Shown here piece by piece: positions 35,523-45,096 of a stretch of DNA of 64,000 bases; position 1 is the stretch's first letter; the number at the start of each line of letters is the position of its first letter. The notes beneath the pieces are model-generated. The model made no database searches. It worked only from the letters and a program-made list of their open reading frames with translations, and had not been told where the DNA came from. Source of the stretch: an uncultured bacterium (lineage in GTDB: Bacteria; Verrucomicrobiota; Verrucomicrobiia; CAIQCK01); the NCBI GenBank assembly GCA_903870275.1, contig CAIQCK010000002.1:62001-126000 (forward strand). Reading direction: 5' to 3'. Both the position numbers and the translations under genes were made by a program.

Positions 35523-38374
35523 AACGATGGGCGTGCATGTTGGCGGTGGTGTTGGCGTGCGGGTGGCTTCGCGCCGCCGACGGCACTAACGCGCCGCCCC
35601 GTGAAGCGGCGGCACCCGCCGCCACCCTGCTCGCGTCCGATCCGAAAGACTCGGCTGCCGAGGTTCTCGGGCTGCGGCGCATCCGCGACACGCTTGCCCG
35701 CCGGCCTGCCGACGACGGCGGCGACGCCTTGCGCGACTGGCTCACCGAAGCCGTGGTCCGTTGCGAACAGTTCCTCGAGGACCAGCCCCGCAGTCCGCAT
35801 GCGGCCGAGGTGCGCGCCATGGACGCGCAGTGCCGGCTGGAACTGGCCACATTGACCAATGACCGCGCCGAACACGACAAAGCCTTGCAGCTTGCCCGGC
35901 AGGCGCTCGTCAAAAACGATCGCGGCCCCGGCGCGGCGCGCGCGCGGCTCGCGCTGGCCCGCGCGGCGTGGCCGGAGGATTTGGGCACCGTCATCGAGCA
36001 GACGCGGCTGATCGCCCGTGATTTCCCGGATCAGCCGCCGGCCGCCGAGGCGCTTTGGTTGCTGGCGCGGGCGCAACAGCGCAAGGGCGACGAGCGCGCG
36101 GTGCGTGACGCGGCAATAGCACTCTTCGGCTCGTTTCCAAAATCGCCCGAGGCGGCGCAGGCGCGGATGCTGCTGCGGCAACTCGGCCTCCCGGCACAAC
36201 CGGCGCCGCTGCTGACCGTGACGACCGCAGACGGCAAGAAGCTTGATCTCGGCGCGCTGCGCGGCCAGGTGCTGCTGCTGGATTTCTGGACCGCCGCCAC
36301 GCTGCCGACGAGCGAGAGCAGCGGCGTGTTGCGCCGATTATTCGAGGTCCATCGCGACGGCGGCTTGTTCGTCCTCGGAGTCAACCTCGACGCCGACCGC
36401 GCGACGTTCGACAAAGCCAACGCCGCGCACCCGACGCCGTGGCCGCAGGTGTTCGCCGACGATCCGGCGAATGCGAAACTGACGGAGGCTTATCCGGCGC
36501 TGGTAGCCCCGACGCGGCTGCTCATGGACCCGTTCGGCGCGGTGGCGCGCATCGCGGCGCATCCGGCGGAGATCGAGCCGCTGATGAAACGATGGCAGTC
36601 CACCGGCGCGATGGCGTCGCCGGCCGCCGCCGCGAAAACGCCGCCGGTTCCCGGCAAAAAAGAAACGCCCAAGACCGCCGCGGCAAAGCCGCACGAGCCG
36701 GCTGCAAGAACGAGGCCCCCGACCGGGAAGCAGAGCGTCGCCGGCGCGAAGCCTTTGCCGAAACCAACGGTTGCTCCGCCGGCGGAGAAGCAGGTGGCCG
36801 CACCACCGGCCCCGCCGCCGATGCCCGCGCCGCAACCAACGCACATTGAAATCGGCGGTGTGTTCTACGCCAAGCCGCTGAGTCCGGCGACGAATGCGAT
36901 TCCGGTCGCATCAACCAAACCCACGGTGGCGGTCGCGCAACCCGCGATGGCGGCCGCGGCAAAACCTTCGCTGCCGATAGTCCAACCGTTCGCCAACACG
37001 GACAAGCCGGCCAAGGTCAGCCGCGCGACGCCGGCAGCCACCACGGCCGCCGCCAAACCGCCGCCGGCTGCAGAACGATTTGCCGACGAAAAGAAGTCGT
37101 TGAAACCCAGCCGGCCAGTCGCTGCGGATTCCGCCAAAGCCGATAGCACGGCAACAACCCGCCCGACGTCGGCAGCGCGCTCCTCGGCCACCCCGCCGTC
37201 GAAACCGCAGTCTGGTTACGGTTCGTCGAACTCGAAATCGAAACTCAAGACCGACAGTGCCGAGAGCCTTGCGACAATGCCGGACATCTCCGAGTCCGAC
37301 CGCAAGGCTTCGTTGATGGACGCCGCAAAACGGATCCTGAAGTCCGAGGAAGAACTGATCACCTGGTCGGAACTGGAGACGTTCTTTGCCACCAAGAAAC
37401 CCGCCAGCGTCGAAGGCGGTCTGGTGTGGTATCAGGACGTGGCGGATCGCTGCCAGCAGTTCACCAAGGATTTTCCGAAAAGTCCGCACGTCAACCTGGT
37501 GCGCATCAATGAAGCGCGGTGCCGGCTCGCCGTGTTCAAGGCCACGCAAGATCCCGCCCAGCGGTCACGCGCCGAGACCGCCGCGCACGAAGTGCTCGAC
37601 CACAAGCCGAGCGAAGACGACGCCATCCGCGCGGAGTTCCTGCTGCTAAATGCCACGTGGCCCGACTACCCCGAACAAGGCATCGCCATCGCCAAGCGCA
37701 TCCTTAAAAACTTCCCGCACCGGCCCGAGACGGCGGCGGCGATGCTCATGCACGCGCAGTTCCGCCGCCGCCAGGGCATGTTGCGCCCCGCCCGGGACGC
37801 GGCCGCCGATTTGCTCAAGCAATTCCCCGAAAGCGGGTTCGCTTTCAACGCGCGGTCGCTGATGAAACAGTGCGATTTGCTGAACAACCCGTGCCCGCCG
37901 CTGAAACTCATCGGCCTGCACGGCGAGAAGATGGACAGCGCCGCCATGAAGGGCAAGCCGCTCCTGATCGAATTTTGGTCGGCGCAGTCCAGGACCGCGC
38001 TGGAAGACGCCTCGAAACTCGTGCAGCTATACCTGTCCTACCATCCGAAAGGGTTCGAGATTTACACCATCTGCGTGGACAAGAGCCGCGAAGCGATGGA
38101 CATTTTCCAACTTCAACACGCGCTGCCGTGGCCGGTTTATTGGGACGGCGAGGGGTTTCAGGGCGCCGTTTGCCAGCAATTCGGCGTGGACGCCCCTTCG
38201 ATGCGGTTCCTGCTGGAGCCTGGGCTGCAACGCATCGTCAGCACCCATCTTTCGCCGGAAGGCGTTGCCGCCGCGCTTAATCTCTGGATAGACAGAAACC
38301 AACTGCCACCGTTGCCTGGCCAGGAGCCGCCGGAGCAAGGATTTTTCAAAAAGTTCTTCGGGTTGAACTTTTAG
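35519..38374 (+). CDS. Secreted protein with two TPR-plus-thioredoxin-fold halves lacking CxxC
   Basis: The 951-residue protein has a signal peptide (MLAVVLACGWLRA). Each half has helical TPR-like repeats followed by a TlpA/AhpC-like fold. The first fold (about 229-360) reads LLLDFWTAATLPTSES, the second (about 800-930) LLIEFWSAQSRTALED: where thioredoxins have WCxxC the residues are T261/T264 and S824/A827. Both should be redox-inactive. The halves are joined by a Pro/Ala/Lys-rich linker of about 230 residues (370-600). The protein could be an envelope scaffold or binding protein. Translation is coupled to leuB (ATGA), an odd pairing. Confidence 0.8.
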   Translation: MKRWACMLAVVLACGWLRAADGTNAPPREAAAPAATLLASDPKDSAAEVLGLRRIRDTLARRPADDGGDALRDWLTEAVVRCEQFLEDQPRSPHAAEVRAMDAQCRLELATLTNDRAEHDKALQLARQALVKNDRGPGAARARLALARAAWPEDLGTVIEQTRLIARDFPDQPPAAEALWLLARAQQRKGDERAVRDAAIALFGSFPKSPEAAQARMLLRQLGLPAQPAPLLTVTTADGKKLDLGALRGQVLLLDFWTAATLPTSESSGVLRRLFEVHRDGGLFVLGVNLDADRATFDKANAAHPTPWPQVFADDPANAKLTEAYPALVAPTRLLMDPFGAVARIAAHPAEIEPLMKRWQSTGAMASPAAAAKTPPVPGKKETPKTAAAKPHEPAARTRPPTGKQSVAGAKPLPKPTVAPPAEKQVAAPPAPPPMPAPQPTHIEIGGVFYAKPLSPATNAIPVASTKPTVAVAQPAMAAAAKPSLPIVQPFANTDKPAKVSRATPAATTAAAKPPPAAERFADEKKSLKPSRPVAADSAKADSTATTRPTSAARSSATPPSKPQSGYGSSNSKSKLKTDSAESLATMPDISESDRKASLMDAAKRILKSEEELITWSELETFFATKKPASVEGGLVWYQDVADRCQQFTKDFPKSPHVNLVRINEARCRLAVFKATQDPAQRSRAETAAHEVLDHKPSEDDAIRAEFLLLNATWPDYPEQGIAIAKRILKNFPHRPETAAAMLMHAQFRRRQGMLRPARDAAADLLKQFPESGFAFNARSLMKQCDLLNNPCPPLKLIGLHGEKMDSAAMKGKPLLIEFWSAQSRTALEDASKLVQLYLSYHPKGFEIYTICVDKSREAMDIFQLQHALPWPVYWDGEGFQGAVCQQFGVDAPSMRFLLEPGLQRIVSTHLSPEGVAAALNLWIDRNQLPPLPGQEPPEQGFFKKFFGLNF

Positions 38375-38443
38375 GGCGGATGTCTCGCAGCACGACAAAG
38401 CCGCCGGCAATGTCCGGCAGGGACGGCCAGAACACCCGCTGAC

Positions 38444-38929
38444 TCACTTCTCCAGCCATCGCCGCAGCCGCGTTACGCTGTTCTGCACGTGACTGCCGTG
38501 CCAGAAAAACCGCCCGCACCGCTCGCAGCGCCAGAAATGCTCCTCGCGCGCGGCGACCCTCGCCGGCAAATGGGGCAACGCAGCCGATTTCTCCGCGGCG
38601 CGCAGCGGCTCGTTGCACACCAGACAGCGGGTGAAAAGAAACCGCTCCGGATCGAGCGAAAACGTCTCCACGACTTCGCGTAATTGTTCCGGAAGTGTTT
38701 CACCGGCGATGTGATGAATCTGCGCCCGCTCCACCAACACGCGCGGCCAGTCGTGGGCCAGATGCGTGTTGCGTGTCAGGAACACGCGCTCCCCGGCCAC
38801 CGCCTGTTCCAGCAGCCGACGCCCGAACTGCGCGCGTCCCGCCAGGCAATCGTAGCCGAGCGCGCGCAGCCACGTGGCCAGCGATTGCAACATGCCGTCG
38901 GCGGCGAAGCGGATTCCCGCGGGAGTCAT
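38444..38929 (-). CDS. Mut7-C RNase domain protein
   Basis: The 161-residue protein matches the Mut7-C (DUF82) family: RFAADGMLQSLATWLRALGY at the start (PIN-like acidic residue in AADGML), VFLTRNTHL in the middle, and a C-terminal zinc ribbon with C-x2-C pairs in TRCLVCNEPL and WRCERCGRFFWHGSH. The family is a PIN-like nuclease domain with a zinc knuckle, function in bacteria unproven. ATG at 38929 is preferred to the GTG one codon earlier. It converges with the thioredoxin-fold gene (69 bp gap) and is divergent from the kinase gene. Confidence 0.88.
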   Translation of the reverse strand: MTPAGIRFAADGMLQSLATWLRALGYDCLAGRAQFGRRLLEQAVAGERVFLTRNTHLAHDWPRVLVERAQIHHIAGETLPEQLREVVETFSLDPERFLFTRCLVCNEPLRAAEKSAALPHLPARVAAREEHFWRCERCGRFFWHGSHVQNSVTRLRRWLEK

Positions 38930-39027
38930 CACGGCAGAAGGTGGGGATTGGGGCGGAAACAGTCAAGCCGGGTCGAACGCGGCTGCCGGGATCGAAATTC
39001 ATTGGCCGAAGGCCACTCACCCAACAC

Positions 39028-39056
39028 TTGCGCCCGTCGAATCGGCTCGCTACACT
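39028..39056 (+). promoter_or_regulatory. Candidate promoter of the kinase-SUMF1 gene
   Basis: TTGCGC at 39028-39033 and TACACT at 39051-39056 are 17 bp apart, with transcription predicted near 39063. An AAGGA ribosome site at 39071-39075 follows, which fixes GTG 39080 as the start. Confidence 0.5.
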
Positions 39057-39079
39057 TTGCGCAAGACACGAAGGATATT

Positions 39080-41017
39080 GTGGCAGACCTGACAGGCCAG
39101 ATTTTTGCCGGTTACGAGATCATTGGAATCCTTGGCAAAGGAGGCATGGGCATTGTTTATAAAGCCCGCCAGCCGATCCTTGACCGCATCGTAGCCATCA
39201 AAGTCATGGCGGCGCATTTCAGCGGCGATGAAGAGTTCGTTGCCCGGTTCTTACGCGAAGCGGCCACGGCCGCCCGGCTCAACCACCGGAACATGGTGCA
39301 GATCTACACCGCGGGCGAGGAAAAGGGCGTTTACTACATCGTCATGGAGTTCGTGGACGGGATTTCGCTGCAAAAGCACATCGCCAACCACGGCCGGATT
39401 GAGCCGCGCGAAGCCGTCTCCATTGCCATCAATGTCGCCCACGCCCTCCAACACGCGTGGAACGAGGCGCGGGTGGTCCATCGCGATATCAAACCCGCCA
39501 ACATTTTCATTTCGAAATCGGGTGACATCAAAGTCGGTGACCTTGGTTTGGCCAAGAGCATGGGTGCCGAAGCCTTGGAACTGACGGATCCCGGCACGGC
39601 GATAGGCTCGCCGCACTACATCAGCCCGGAACAAGCGCAATCGGCCAGGGAAGTGGATTTTCGAGCCGATATTTACAGTCTGGGCTGCACGCTCCATCAT
39701 ATGCTGACCGGCCAGAGGCCCTACGATGGGGAAACTTCGATGGCGGTCATCATCAAACATGTCAACGAACCGCCTCCGGAAATCCTGGGGACGCTGCCGG
39801 ATTGCTCGGTGAGGCTCGCGATGCTGGCGGGCAAAATGCTGGCCAAAAACCGGAATGAACGACCGCAGAGTTACGAGGAACTCATCGCCGAATTGACGGC
39901 GGTGCGCAAGGAGCTGTCGGCATCCTCCTCCAAGGACGCCCTGTCAAAACCCAAGGCGCCGGCGGTGCGAAAGAAAATTTCGAAGGGAACGATCTGTGTG
40001 ATCGCGGGCGCGCTGGCCCTTGTGCTGGTCGGCGGGTTCTTACAGCGCTCGTTTTTGAAATCCTGCCTGAACCGTGTATTTCCAAGGCCCGAACCACCTG
40101 ACTCCATGGTTGTATCTACAGTCCCCGTCCCTACCGACGACGCCTTGAAACCTCTAGGCAGTGTTTACACCAATGCGGTTGGCGCGGAGATGGTGTATAT
40201 CCCGCCCGGCGAGTTTTTGATGGGCAGCACGAAAGAGGAACAGGCGTGGGCGGTGGAAAACGGGGTAAAAGAGCAATATGTGAAGTGGGAAGGCGATTCT
40301 CCGCGAAAAGCAACGATCAAACGTGCCTTCTGGCTGGGCCGGACGGAAACGACGGTCGGCCAGTGGAAACAATTCATTGCGGACACCAAGCATGTCACGG
40401 ACGCAGAGAAAAAGGGGCAGGCGGATTGGACGCCTCAGACAGGGGGCGGACCGGGAGGGCCAAAGAAAGGGGCCTGTTGGCGTGATCCGGGATTTGGGTT
40501 TGAGATACAGGATAATCATCCGGTGTGTTGCGTGAGCTGGAACGATGCGAAGGCGTTTTGTGAATGGCTGGACAAACGCGAACAGCAGGCGGGACATCTG
40601 CCGTCAGGTTACAAGATGCGGTTGCCGACAGATGCAGAGTGGGAATACGCCTGCCGGGCGGGACGACAGACGAGGTTTTGGTGGGGCGATTCGCATAAGG
40701 ACGGCGTGGGACGATTGAACTGGGGAGGCAAACGCGACGGATTTGAATTCGTCGCGCCCGTGGACAGCTACGGCTTGCGGGGGCGAAACCGATTTGGTCT
40801 GGCAGACATGTTGGGCAACGTGCAGGAATGGTGTTTGGATGTGTTCGATTCGTCGGGAGCGCATGAAGAGTTGAACACCAAGGGTTCCTCTGGATACGTG
40901 GTGAGAGGCGGGTCGTTTCACTACGGTCCCTCGTCGGTGCGATGTGCGCGCCGTGAGTCTTACTTCCCCGCAGACGCTTTTAGCCGCATCGGATTCCGCG
41001 TGGCCTGCGGACCGTGA
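39080..41017 (+). CDS. Membrane serine/threonine kinase fused to a SUMF1 domain
   Basis: Starting at GTG 39080 the product has 645 residues. A complete Hanks-type kinase occupies about 10-270: GKGGMG loop (19-24), K41 in VAIK, HRDIKPAN (H134-R-D136) and DLG at D154. A membrane helix follows near 302-320 (VIAGALALVLVGGFL), then a periplasmic SUMF1 domain (about 365-645) with MVYIPPGEFLMGST, RTETTVGQWKQF and GLADMLGNVQEWC. The GGSF...RCARR region has a single Cys, so the domain is probably not an active formylglycine-generating enzyme. It may sense an extracytoplasmic ligand and signal to the kinase. Confidence 0.9.
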   Translation: MADLTGQIFAGYEIIGILGKGGMGIVYKARQPILDRIVAIKVMAAHFSGDEEFVARFLREAATAARLNHRNMVQIYTAGEEKGVYYIVMEFVDGISLQKHIANHGRIEPREAVSIAINVAHALQHAWNEARVVHRDIKPANIFISKSGDIKVGDLGLAKSMGAEALELTDPGTAIGSPHYISPEQAQSAREVDFRADIYSLGCTLHHMLTGQRPYDGETSMAVIIKHVNEPPPEILGTLPDCSVRLAMLAGKMLAKNRNERPQSYEELIAELTAVRKELSASSSKDALSKPKAPAVRKKISKGTICVIAGALALVLVGGFLQRSFLKSCLNRVFPRPEPPDSMVVSTVPVPTDDALKPLGSVYTNAVGAEMVYIPPGEFLMGSTKEEQAWAVENGVKEQYVKWEGDSPRKATIKRAFWLGRTETTVGQWKQFIADTKHVTDAEKKGQADWTPQTGGGPGGPKKGACWRDPGFGFEIQDNHPVCCVSWNDAKAFCEWLDKREQQAGHLPSGYKMRLPTDAEWEYACRAGRQTRFWWGDSHKDGVGRLNWGGKRDGFEFVAPVDSYGLRGRNRFGLADMLGNVQEWCLDVFDSSGAHEELNTKGSSGYVVRGGSFHYGPSSVRCARRESYFPADAFSRIGFRVACGP

Positions 41018-41077
41018 CGGACGGCGACGATTCCCCGTTTCCTGGCCAACGGCGACACCCCGCCCGCTGCATGCTTT

Positions 41078-42943
41078 CTATTTTCCGACCAGCCGCAGCA
41101 CGCCCGTTGTCATCACCGGCAGGTAGGTGATGATGAGCACGCACGCAAACATGATGAACATGCCGGGCAGCGCGTTGCGGTAAATCTGCGGCAACGGCCG
41201 GTTGAAACGATACGACGCCAGCAGCAGGTTCAAGCCCACCGGCGGTGCCAGGAATCCAAACTCCATGTTCGCCAGAAAGATGATCCCCAGATGCACCGGG
41301 TCCACGCCGAACGCCGCGCCCATCGGTGTGATCAGCGGCACCACCACCACGATCGCCGGGAAGATGTCCATCAGCCCGCCGACGAAGATGAGCATGATGT
41401 TCAAGCCGAGCAGGAACAGGAACTGCGACTCGACGTGACTGCGGACCCACACCGCCATTTGCTTCGGCACCTCCGCGTCCACCAGATAGCTCGTCAACCC
41501 CAGCGCCACACAGAGGATGATCATCACCCCGCCCAGCAGAGTTGCGCACTCCGTCATCGTTCGCGGCAGGTCGCGGCCGATCTTCAGGTCGCGGTGGATG
41601 ACGCACTCGATGAAGAACGCGTAGAGCACCGTCAGCGCCGCGGACTCCACCAGCGTCGCGAAACCGCCGAAGATGAACACCATCACCACCACCGGCAGCG
41701 CCACCTCCCACTTCGCTGCCCGCAATGCCGTCCACGCCTCGGTCCATGTGAACCGCGAGCGCGGGATTTTGCTCTTGAGGCCCTGGCGCACCGACCACGC
41801 CACGCACGCGCCAACCATCAGGCAGCCCGGCACGAAGCCGGCGATGAACAAATCCTGGATGTTCACGTTCACGTGCTGTTGCTGCGCAACAATGCCGTAG
41901 AGGATGACTGGCAGGCTCGGCGGAAAAAGCAGCCCCAGCGACCCGGCGGTGGTCAGCAAGCCGACGGAAAACCGGTCCGAATACTTCGCCTGCAACATCA
42001 TCGGCAGCAGCAACCCGCCGACGGCGAGGATGGTCACGCCGCTGCCGCCGGTGAACGTCGTGAAGAACGCGCACACCAACGACGCCACCACCGCCGTGCC
42101 GCCGGGAAACCAGCCGAACCACGCGTTGAAGAGGCGCACCAGTCGCTTGCTCGTGCCGCCCTCGGCGAGGATGTAGCCCGCCAGCGTGAACAGTGGAATC
42201 GTCGGCAGCATCGGCGACACGGTCAACCGGTAGCACTCCACCGCCACGGCCGACACCGGCGTCGCCTCGCTCCAGAACAGCAGCAGCGCCGCGCCGCCGA
42301 TCATCGCGAAAATCGGCGCGCCCACCGCCGTGCCGGCGATGAGCAGAGTCATTAATGGCCAGAACAGCAGACTGCCCGCGCTGTCCGGCAAAAACCCGAA
42401 CGCCACTGCCGCGACGACGCCGAGCGCAGCGATGACGCGGCCCGGCCAGCGGTCCGACGCGCGCCAGACTTGTCGCAGCGTGACCAGCGCCAGGGCCGCC
42501 GGCATCACCGCTTCCACCGCCCAGCGTTTCACGCCGGGAACGATGACCAATCCCGCGCCGCGCTCGGTAAGCACGAGTTGCAGACTCGCGTAGCAGAGCG
42601 CCGCCGTGACACACGCGCCCACGGCCGCGCCAAAGGCGCCGACCACGTGCCCGAACCGGCCGTGCGCCAGCGCCTCGCCGGTGGCCAGCTTCAGCAGCCG
42701 CCCTTCGCGCGCCGCCAGTGCCGCGCCGAGAAACGCAATGACCAGTGTCAGGTGCTGGACGATGATGGACGAGCCGGGCACGCCCCACTGGAAGAACTTC
42801 CGCGTGACGATTTCGATGAGCGGCAGCAACGACATCGCCGCGAGCGCGAGGATGGCCAGCGAGTTCTCAAAACTGCGCAACGGCCCTTGCCGCGCTGGCG
42901 CGGCTGGACCGTGAGAGATGACGATGGGCGGCTCAATTTGCAC
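41078..42943 (-). CDS. TRAP transporter fused small and large permease (DctQM)
   Basis: The protein is polytopic with two parts. The N-terminal 190 residues correspond to the small DctQ subunit (LLPLIEIVTRKFFQWGVPGS, HLTLVIAFLGAALAAREG). The rest is a DctM large subunit (FTLAGYILAEGGTSKRLVR, FTGGSGVTILAVGGLLLPMM, LFPPSLPVILYG, FLAPPVGLNLLLASYRF). The apparent ATG start at 43072 lies inside dctP in another frame; GTG at 42943 is preferred because AGGGG lies 8 bases upstream and it overlaps the DctP stop by 11 bp. Length is then 621 residues. The permease drives uptake with a sodium or proton gradient. Confidence 0.88.
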   Translation of the reverse strand: MQIEPPIVISHGPAAPARQGPLRSFENSLAILALAAMSLLPLIEIVTRKFFQWGVPGSSIIVQHLTLVIAFLGAALAAREGRLLKLATGEALAHGRFGHVVGAFGAAVGACVTAALCYASLQLVLTERGAGLVIVPGVKRWAVEAVMPAALALVTLRQVWRASDRWPGRVIAALGVVAAVAFGFLPDSAGSLLFWPLMTLLIAGTAVGAPIFAMIGGAALLLFWSEATPVSAVAVECYRLTVSPMLPTIPLFTLAGYILAEGGTSKRLVRLFNAWFGWFPGGTAVVASLVCAFFTTFTGGSGVTILAVGGLLLPMMLQAKYSDRFSVGLLTTAGSLGLLFPPSLPVILYGIVAQQQHVNVNIQDLFIAGFVPGCLMVGACVAWSVRQGLKSKIPRSRFTWTEAWTALRAAKWEVALPVVVMVFIFGGFATLVESAALTVLYAFFIECVIHRDLKIGRDLPRTMTECATLLGGVMIILCVALGLTSYLVDAEVPKQMAVWVRSHVESQFLFLLGLNIMLIFVGGLMDIFPAIVVVVPLITPMGAAFGVDPVHLGIIFLANMEFGFLAPPVGLNLLLASYRFNRPLPQIYRNALPGMFIMFACVLIITYLPVMTTGVLRLVGK

Positions 42944-43970
42944 CGGCACCGCCCCTGGCTCGGAACTCCTCGACCAGCTTTTTCGCCTCGTCGAACATGT
43001 CCGCCGGCACGAACGGGCCGACGAGTTTCGGATAGACGCTCTCGGCCGTGGAACGCCATTCGGCCTCCACATTGGCCGGCACGGACACGACGTTGAGCTT
43101 GTGCTCCTTCATCGCCTTCACGGCCTCACCCTCGCCCTTGCGAACATCGGCCTGGATTTTCTCGCCGGCCTTGCGCGCAGCCGCCTTGATGGCGCCCTGC
43201 ATGTTGGCGGGAATACGATCCCATGCGCGCTTGTCGAGGACCGTCGCGCCAACCAGCGGCGCCCAGCGCATATCGGTCATGTTGGGCGCGAGCGAATACC
43301 ACTGGAACGAAAGCGCCGCCACCGGCGTCGTGGCGAAAGCGTTGATCATACCGGTCTGCAATCCCGGCATGATGTCGGTGCTGGCCAGTTGCACAACGGT
43401 AAAACCGGCGTTCTTCCAGAGATCGAGCGTCGTGTCGTCGCCGGCCCACGAGAACATCTTGAGCTTTTTCAGGTCGTCGGGCCGCACCACGGGTGTCTTG
43501 GTGAAAAAATGGACCCAGCCAGCCTCACCCCAATTCAGCACGATGAAACCTTTTTCGGCCATCCGCGCTTCGAGCTTTGGCACCAGCTTCGAGCGGACGT
43601 AGTCCAGCTCCGCGTCCGACCGGTAAAGCATGGGGATGCACAATGCCTGCGCACCACGGTCAACCTCACTCAAGCCCATCGTGGTCACCGCCGCCGCGTG
43701 GATCGTACCGAGGCGGATTTTGCTGATCATCCCCGTCTCGTCGCCCACGACACCGCCGGGATAGATCTTCAACGTCACGGTGCCATTGGAAACCTTCTTC
43801 CACTCCTCGCCCATTTCCTTGAGGATGAGGTGCCACGACGACCCTTCGGGCGCGAGCGTGGCCAGCTTGATCGTGACATGCTGGGCGCGCGCGGCGGGCA
43901 GCGCCGCCAGCAACACGACAACCGCCATCCACCGCCGTAAGGCGGGTAATTCAATGATATTAAAGCTCAT
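42933..43970 (-). CDS. TRAP transporter substrate-binding protein (DctP type)
   Basis: The 345-residue protein has a signal peptide (RRWMAVVVLLAALPAARAQ) and DctP features: IKLATLAPEGSSWHLILKEM, VTLKIYPGGVVGDE, GFIVLNWGEAGWVHFF, and the conserved PDDLKKLKMFSW and QTGMINAFATTP segments. The PDDLK and mid-protein pattern is typical of ligand-binding by a conserved Arg in carboxylate-binding members; here the equivalent position was not certain, so the ligand is unknown. It delivers ligand to the DctQM permease encoded immediately downstream, and TatT lies 109 bp upstream. Confidence 0.9.
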   Translation of the reverse strand: MSFNIIELPALRRWMAVVVLLAALPAARAQHVTIKLATLAPEGSSWHLILKEMGEEWKKVSNGTVTLKIYPGGVVGDETGMISKIRLGTIHAAAVTTMGLSEVDRGAQALCIPMLYRSDAELDYVRSKLVPKLEARMAEKGFIVLNWGEAGWVHFFTKTPVVRPDDLKKLKMFSWAGDDTTLDLWKNAGFTVVQLASTDIMPGLQTGMINAFATTPVAALSFQWYSLAPNMTDMRWAPLVGATVLDKRAWDRIPANMQGAIKAAARKAGEKIQADVRKGEGEAVKAMKEHKLNVVSVPANVEAEWRSTAESVYPKLVGPFVPADMFDEAKKLVEEFRARGGAGAN

Positions 43971-44079
43971 GAGTTTCTTTCCAAAACAATCGCAACCAGT
44001 ATCAGGCGCGGCCAGCAGTCGAATATAACGCGCCTTCTAAGAAAAATCAGACCGCGGCGTTCAGGCTTCGACGGCAGGT

Positions 44080-45000
44080 TTACGGGAACAAATCGTCCAG
44101 ATGTGCCTTCAGCCAGCGCGCCCGGCGCTGCTCCACCAAGTTCAGCAGCCGCCACTCCGGTTTCTTGTCCGGATCAACCGCCAGCGCCTTGTCGAGCATC
44201 TGGTTGAATTCCGCCTTCTTCTGCTCGCCGACGCAAACCGTCTCGGCCAGGCCTACATAGGGCGAAGCCCGCAATCCGCCGCTCAACTCCACCGCGCGCG
44301 CAAAATGCTTGCGCGCCCGTTCCATCGAGCCGCCCATGGCCGCCGACCGGCCGCCGTCGTAGGCGATGAAAAAATCGTGCAGCGAGCCGCTGTCCCATGC
44401 TTCGTTCAGATCCAGCGCGCGTTGCACCATCGCCGCCGCGGCGGGCAACTCCGCCATCAGCTTGGAATCGTTCTTTGCCGAGGAGATCGCCGCCGCCCAA
44501 GCCGCGCCAGTCCAGTAAAGCAGGGGCACGTCCTCGAGTGTGGCGGCTTTCACCGCGGCCGAAGGATTGTCGCGTAGTTGCTTGCCGAAGTCGCGATGCG
44601 TCACTTCCAGCCCGCGCAAACCATAGTCGCGCGCGCGCAGGAAAAGCTTGCGGGCGCGGGTCCGCATCGCGGTGGCTTTCGCCAGATCCTGCGCCTCCAC
44701 CTCATCCGCCTCCGCCTGCACAAAGGCGTAACTGTATTCGGTGAATCCAGAGGCGAGCGCCAGCAGCAGGCCGCGATGGTCCGGCAGGTCCGCCAGCAGG
44801 CTTTCCATCGTTTTCAGGCCGAACGGAATCGCGTCGCGCACCAGTTCCGGATCGTCGTCCGAGGCAAAGGCGCCGCCCGACGAGGCGAGGGCATTGGCGA
44901 CCTGAGTCTCCGTCATCCGGCGCAACGAACAGCCGCACACCAGCATCGCCATCAGGCCGAGGCACGTCCACAGTTCCAAGCACTTCCTTGCGGTTTTCAT
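44080..45000 (-). CDS. TRAP-associated TPR lipoprotein (TatT)
   Basis: ATG at 45000, next to an AAGGA ribosome site, gives 306 residues. A lipobox (LMAMLVCGC) and a helical body with TPR-like pairs match the TatT family: ASGFTEYSYAFVQAEADE, ATAMRTRARKLFLRARDYGL, LYWTGAAWAAAISSAKND and the LRASPYVGLAETVCV region. In Treponema pallidum TatT forms a complex with its DctP partner and is thought to help ligand transfer. The gene order TatT, DctP, DctQM on one strand supports the same assembly here. A good candidate promoter precedes it. Confidence 0.88.
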   Translation of the reverse strand: MKTARKCLELWTCLGLMAMLVCGCSLRRMTETQVANALASSGGAFASDDDPELVRDAIPFGLKTMESLLADLPDHRGLLLALASGFTEYSYAFVQAEADEVEAQDLAKATAMRTRARKLFLRARDYGLRGLEVTHRDFGKQLRDNPSAAVKAATLEDVPLLYWTGAAWAAAISSAKNDSKLMAELPAAAAMVQRALDLNEAWDSGSLHDFFIAYDGGRSAAMGGSMERARKHFARAVELSGGLRASPYVGLAETVCVGEQKKAEFNQMLDKALAVDPDKKPEWRLLNLVEQRRARWLKAHLDDLFP

Positions 45001-45020
45001 TCCTTGCTCCACAGGCCGCA

Positions 45021-45049
45021 AAGATACCGGAGGCGCGGGAAAAAGACAA
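45021..45049 (-). promoter_or_regulatory. Candidate promoter of the TRAP operon
   Basis: On the minus strand TTGTCT (45049-45044) and TATCTT (45026-45021) are 17 bp apart, about 20-30 bases before the TatT ATG at 45000. Confidence 0.5.
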
Positions 45050-45096
45050 ACGCTCGGTGAGCAGTAACGCAAATGTTACGCAAGCCGCCGCGCCGC

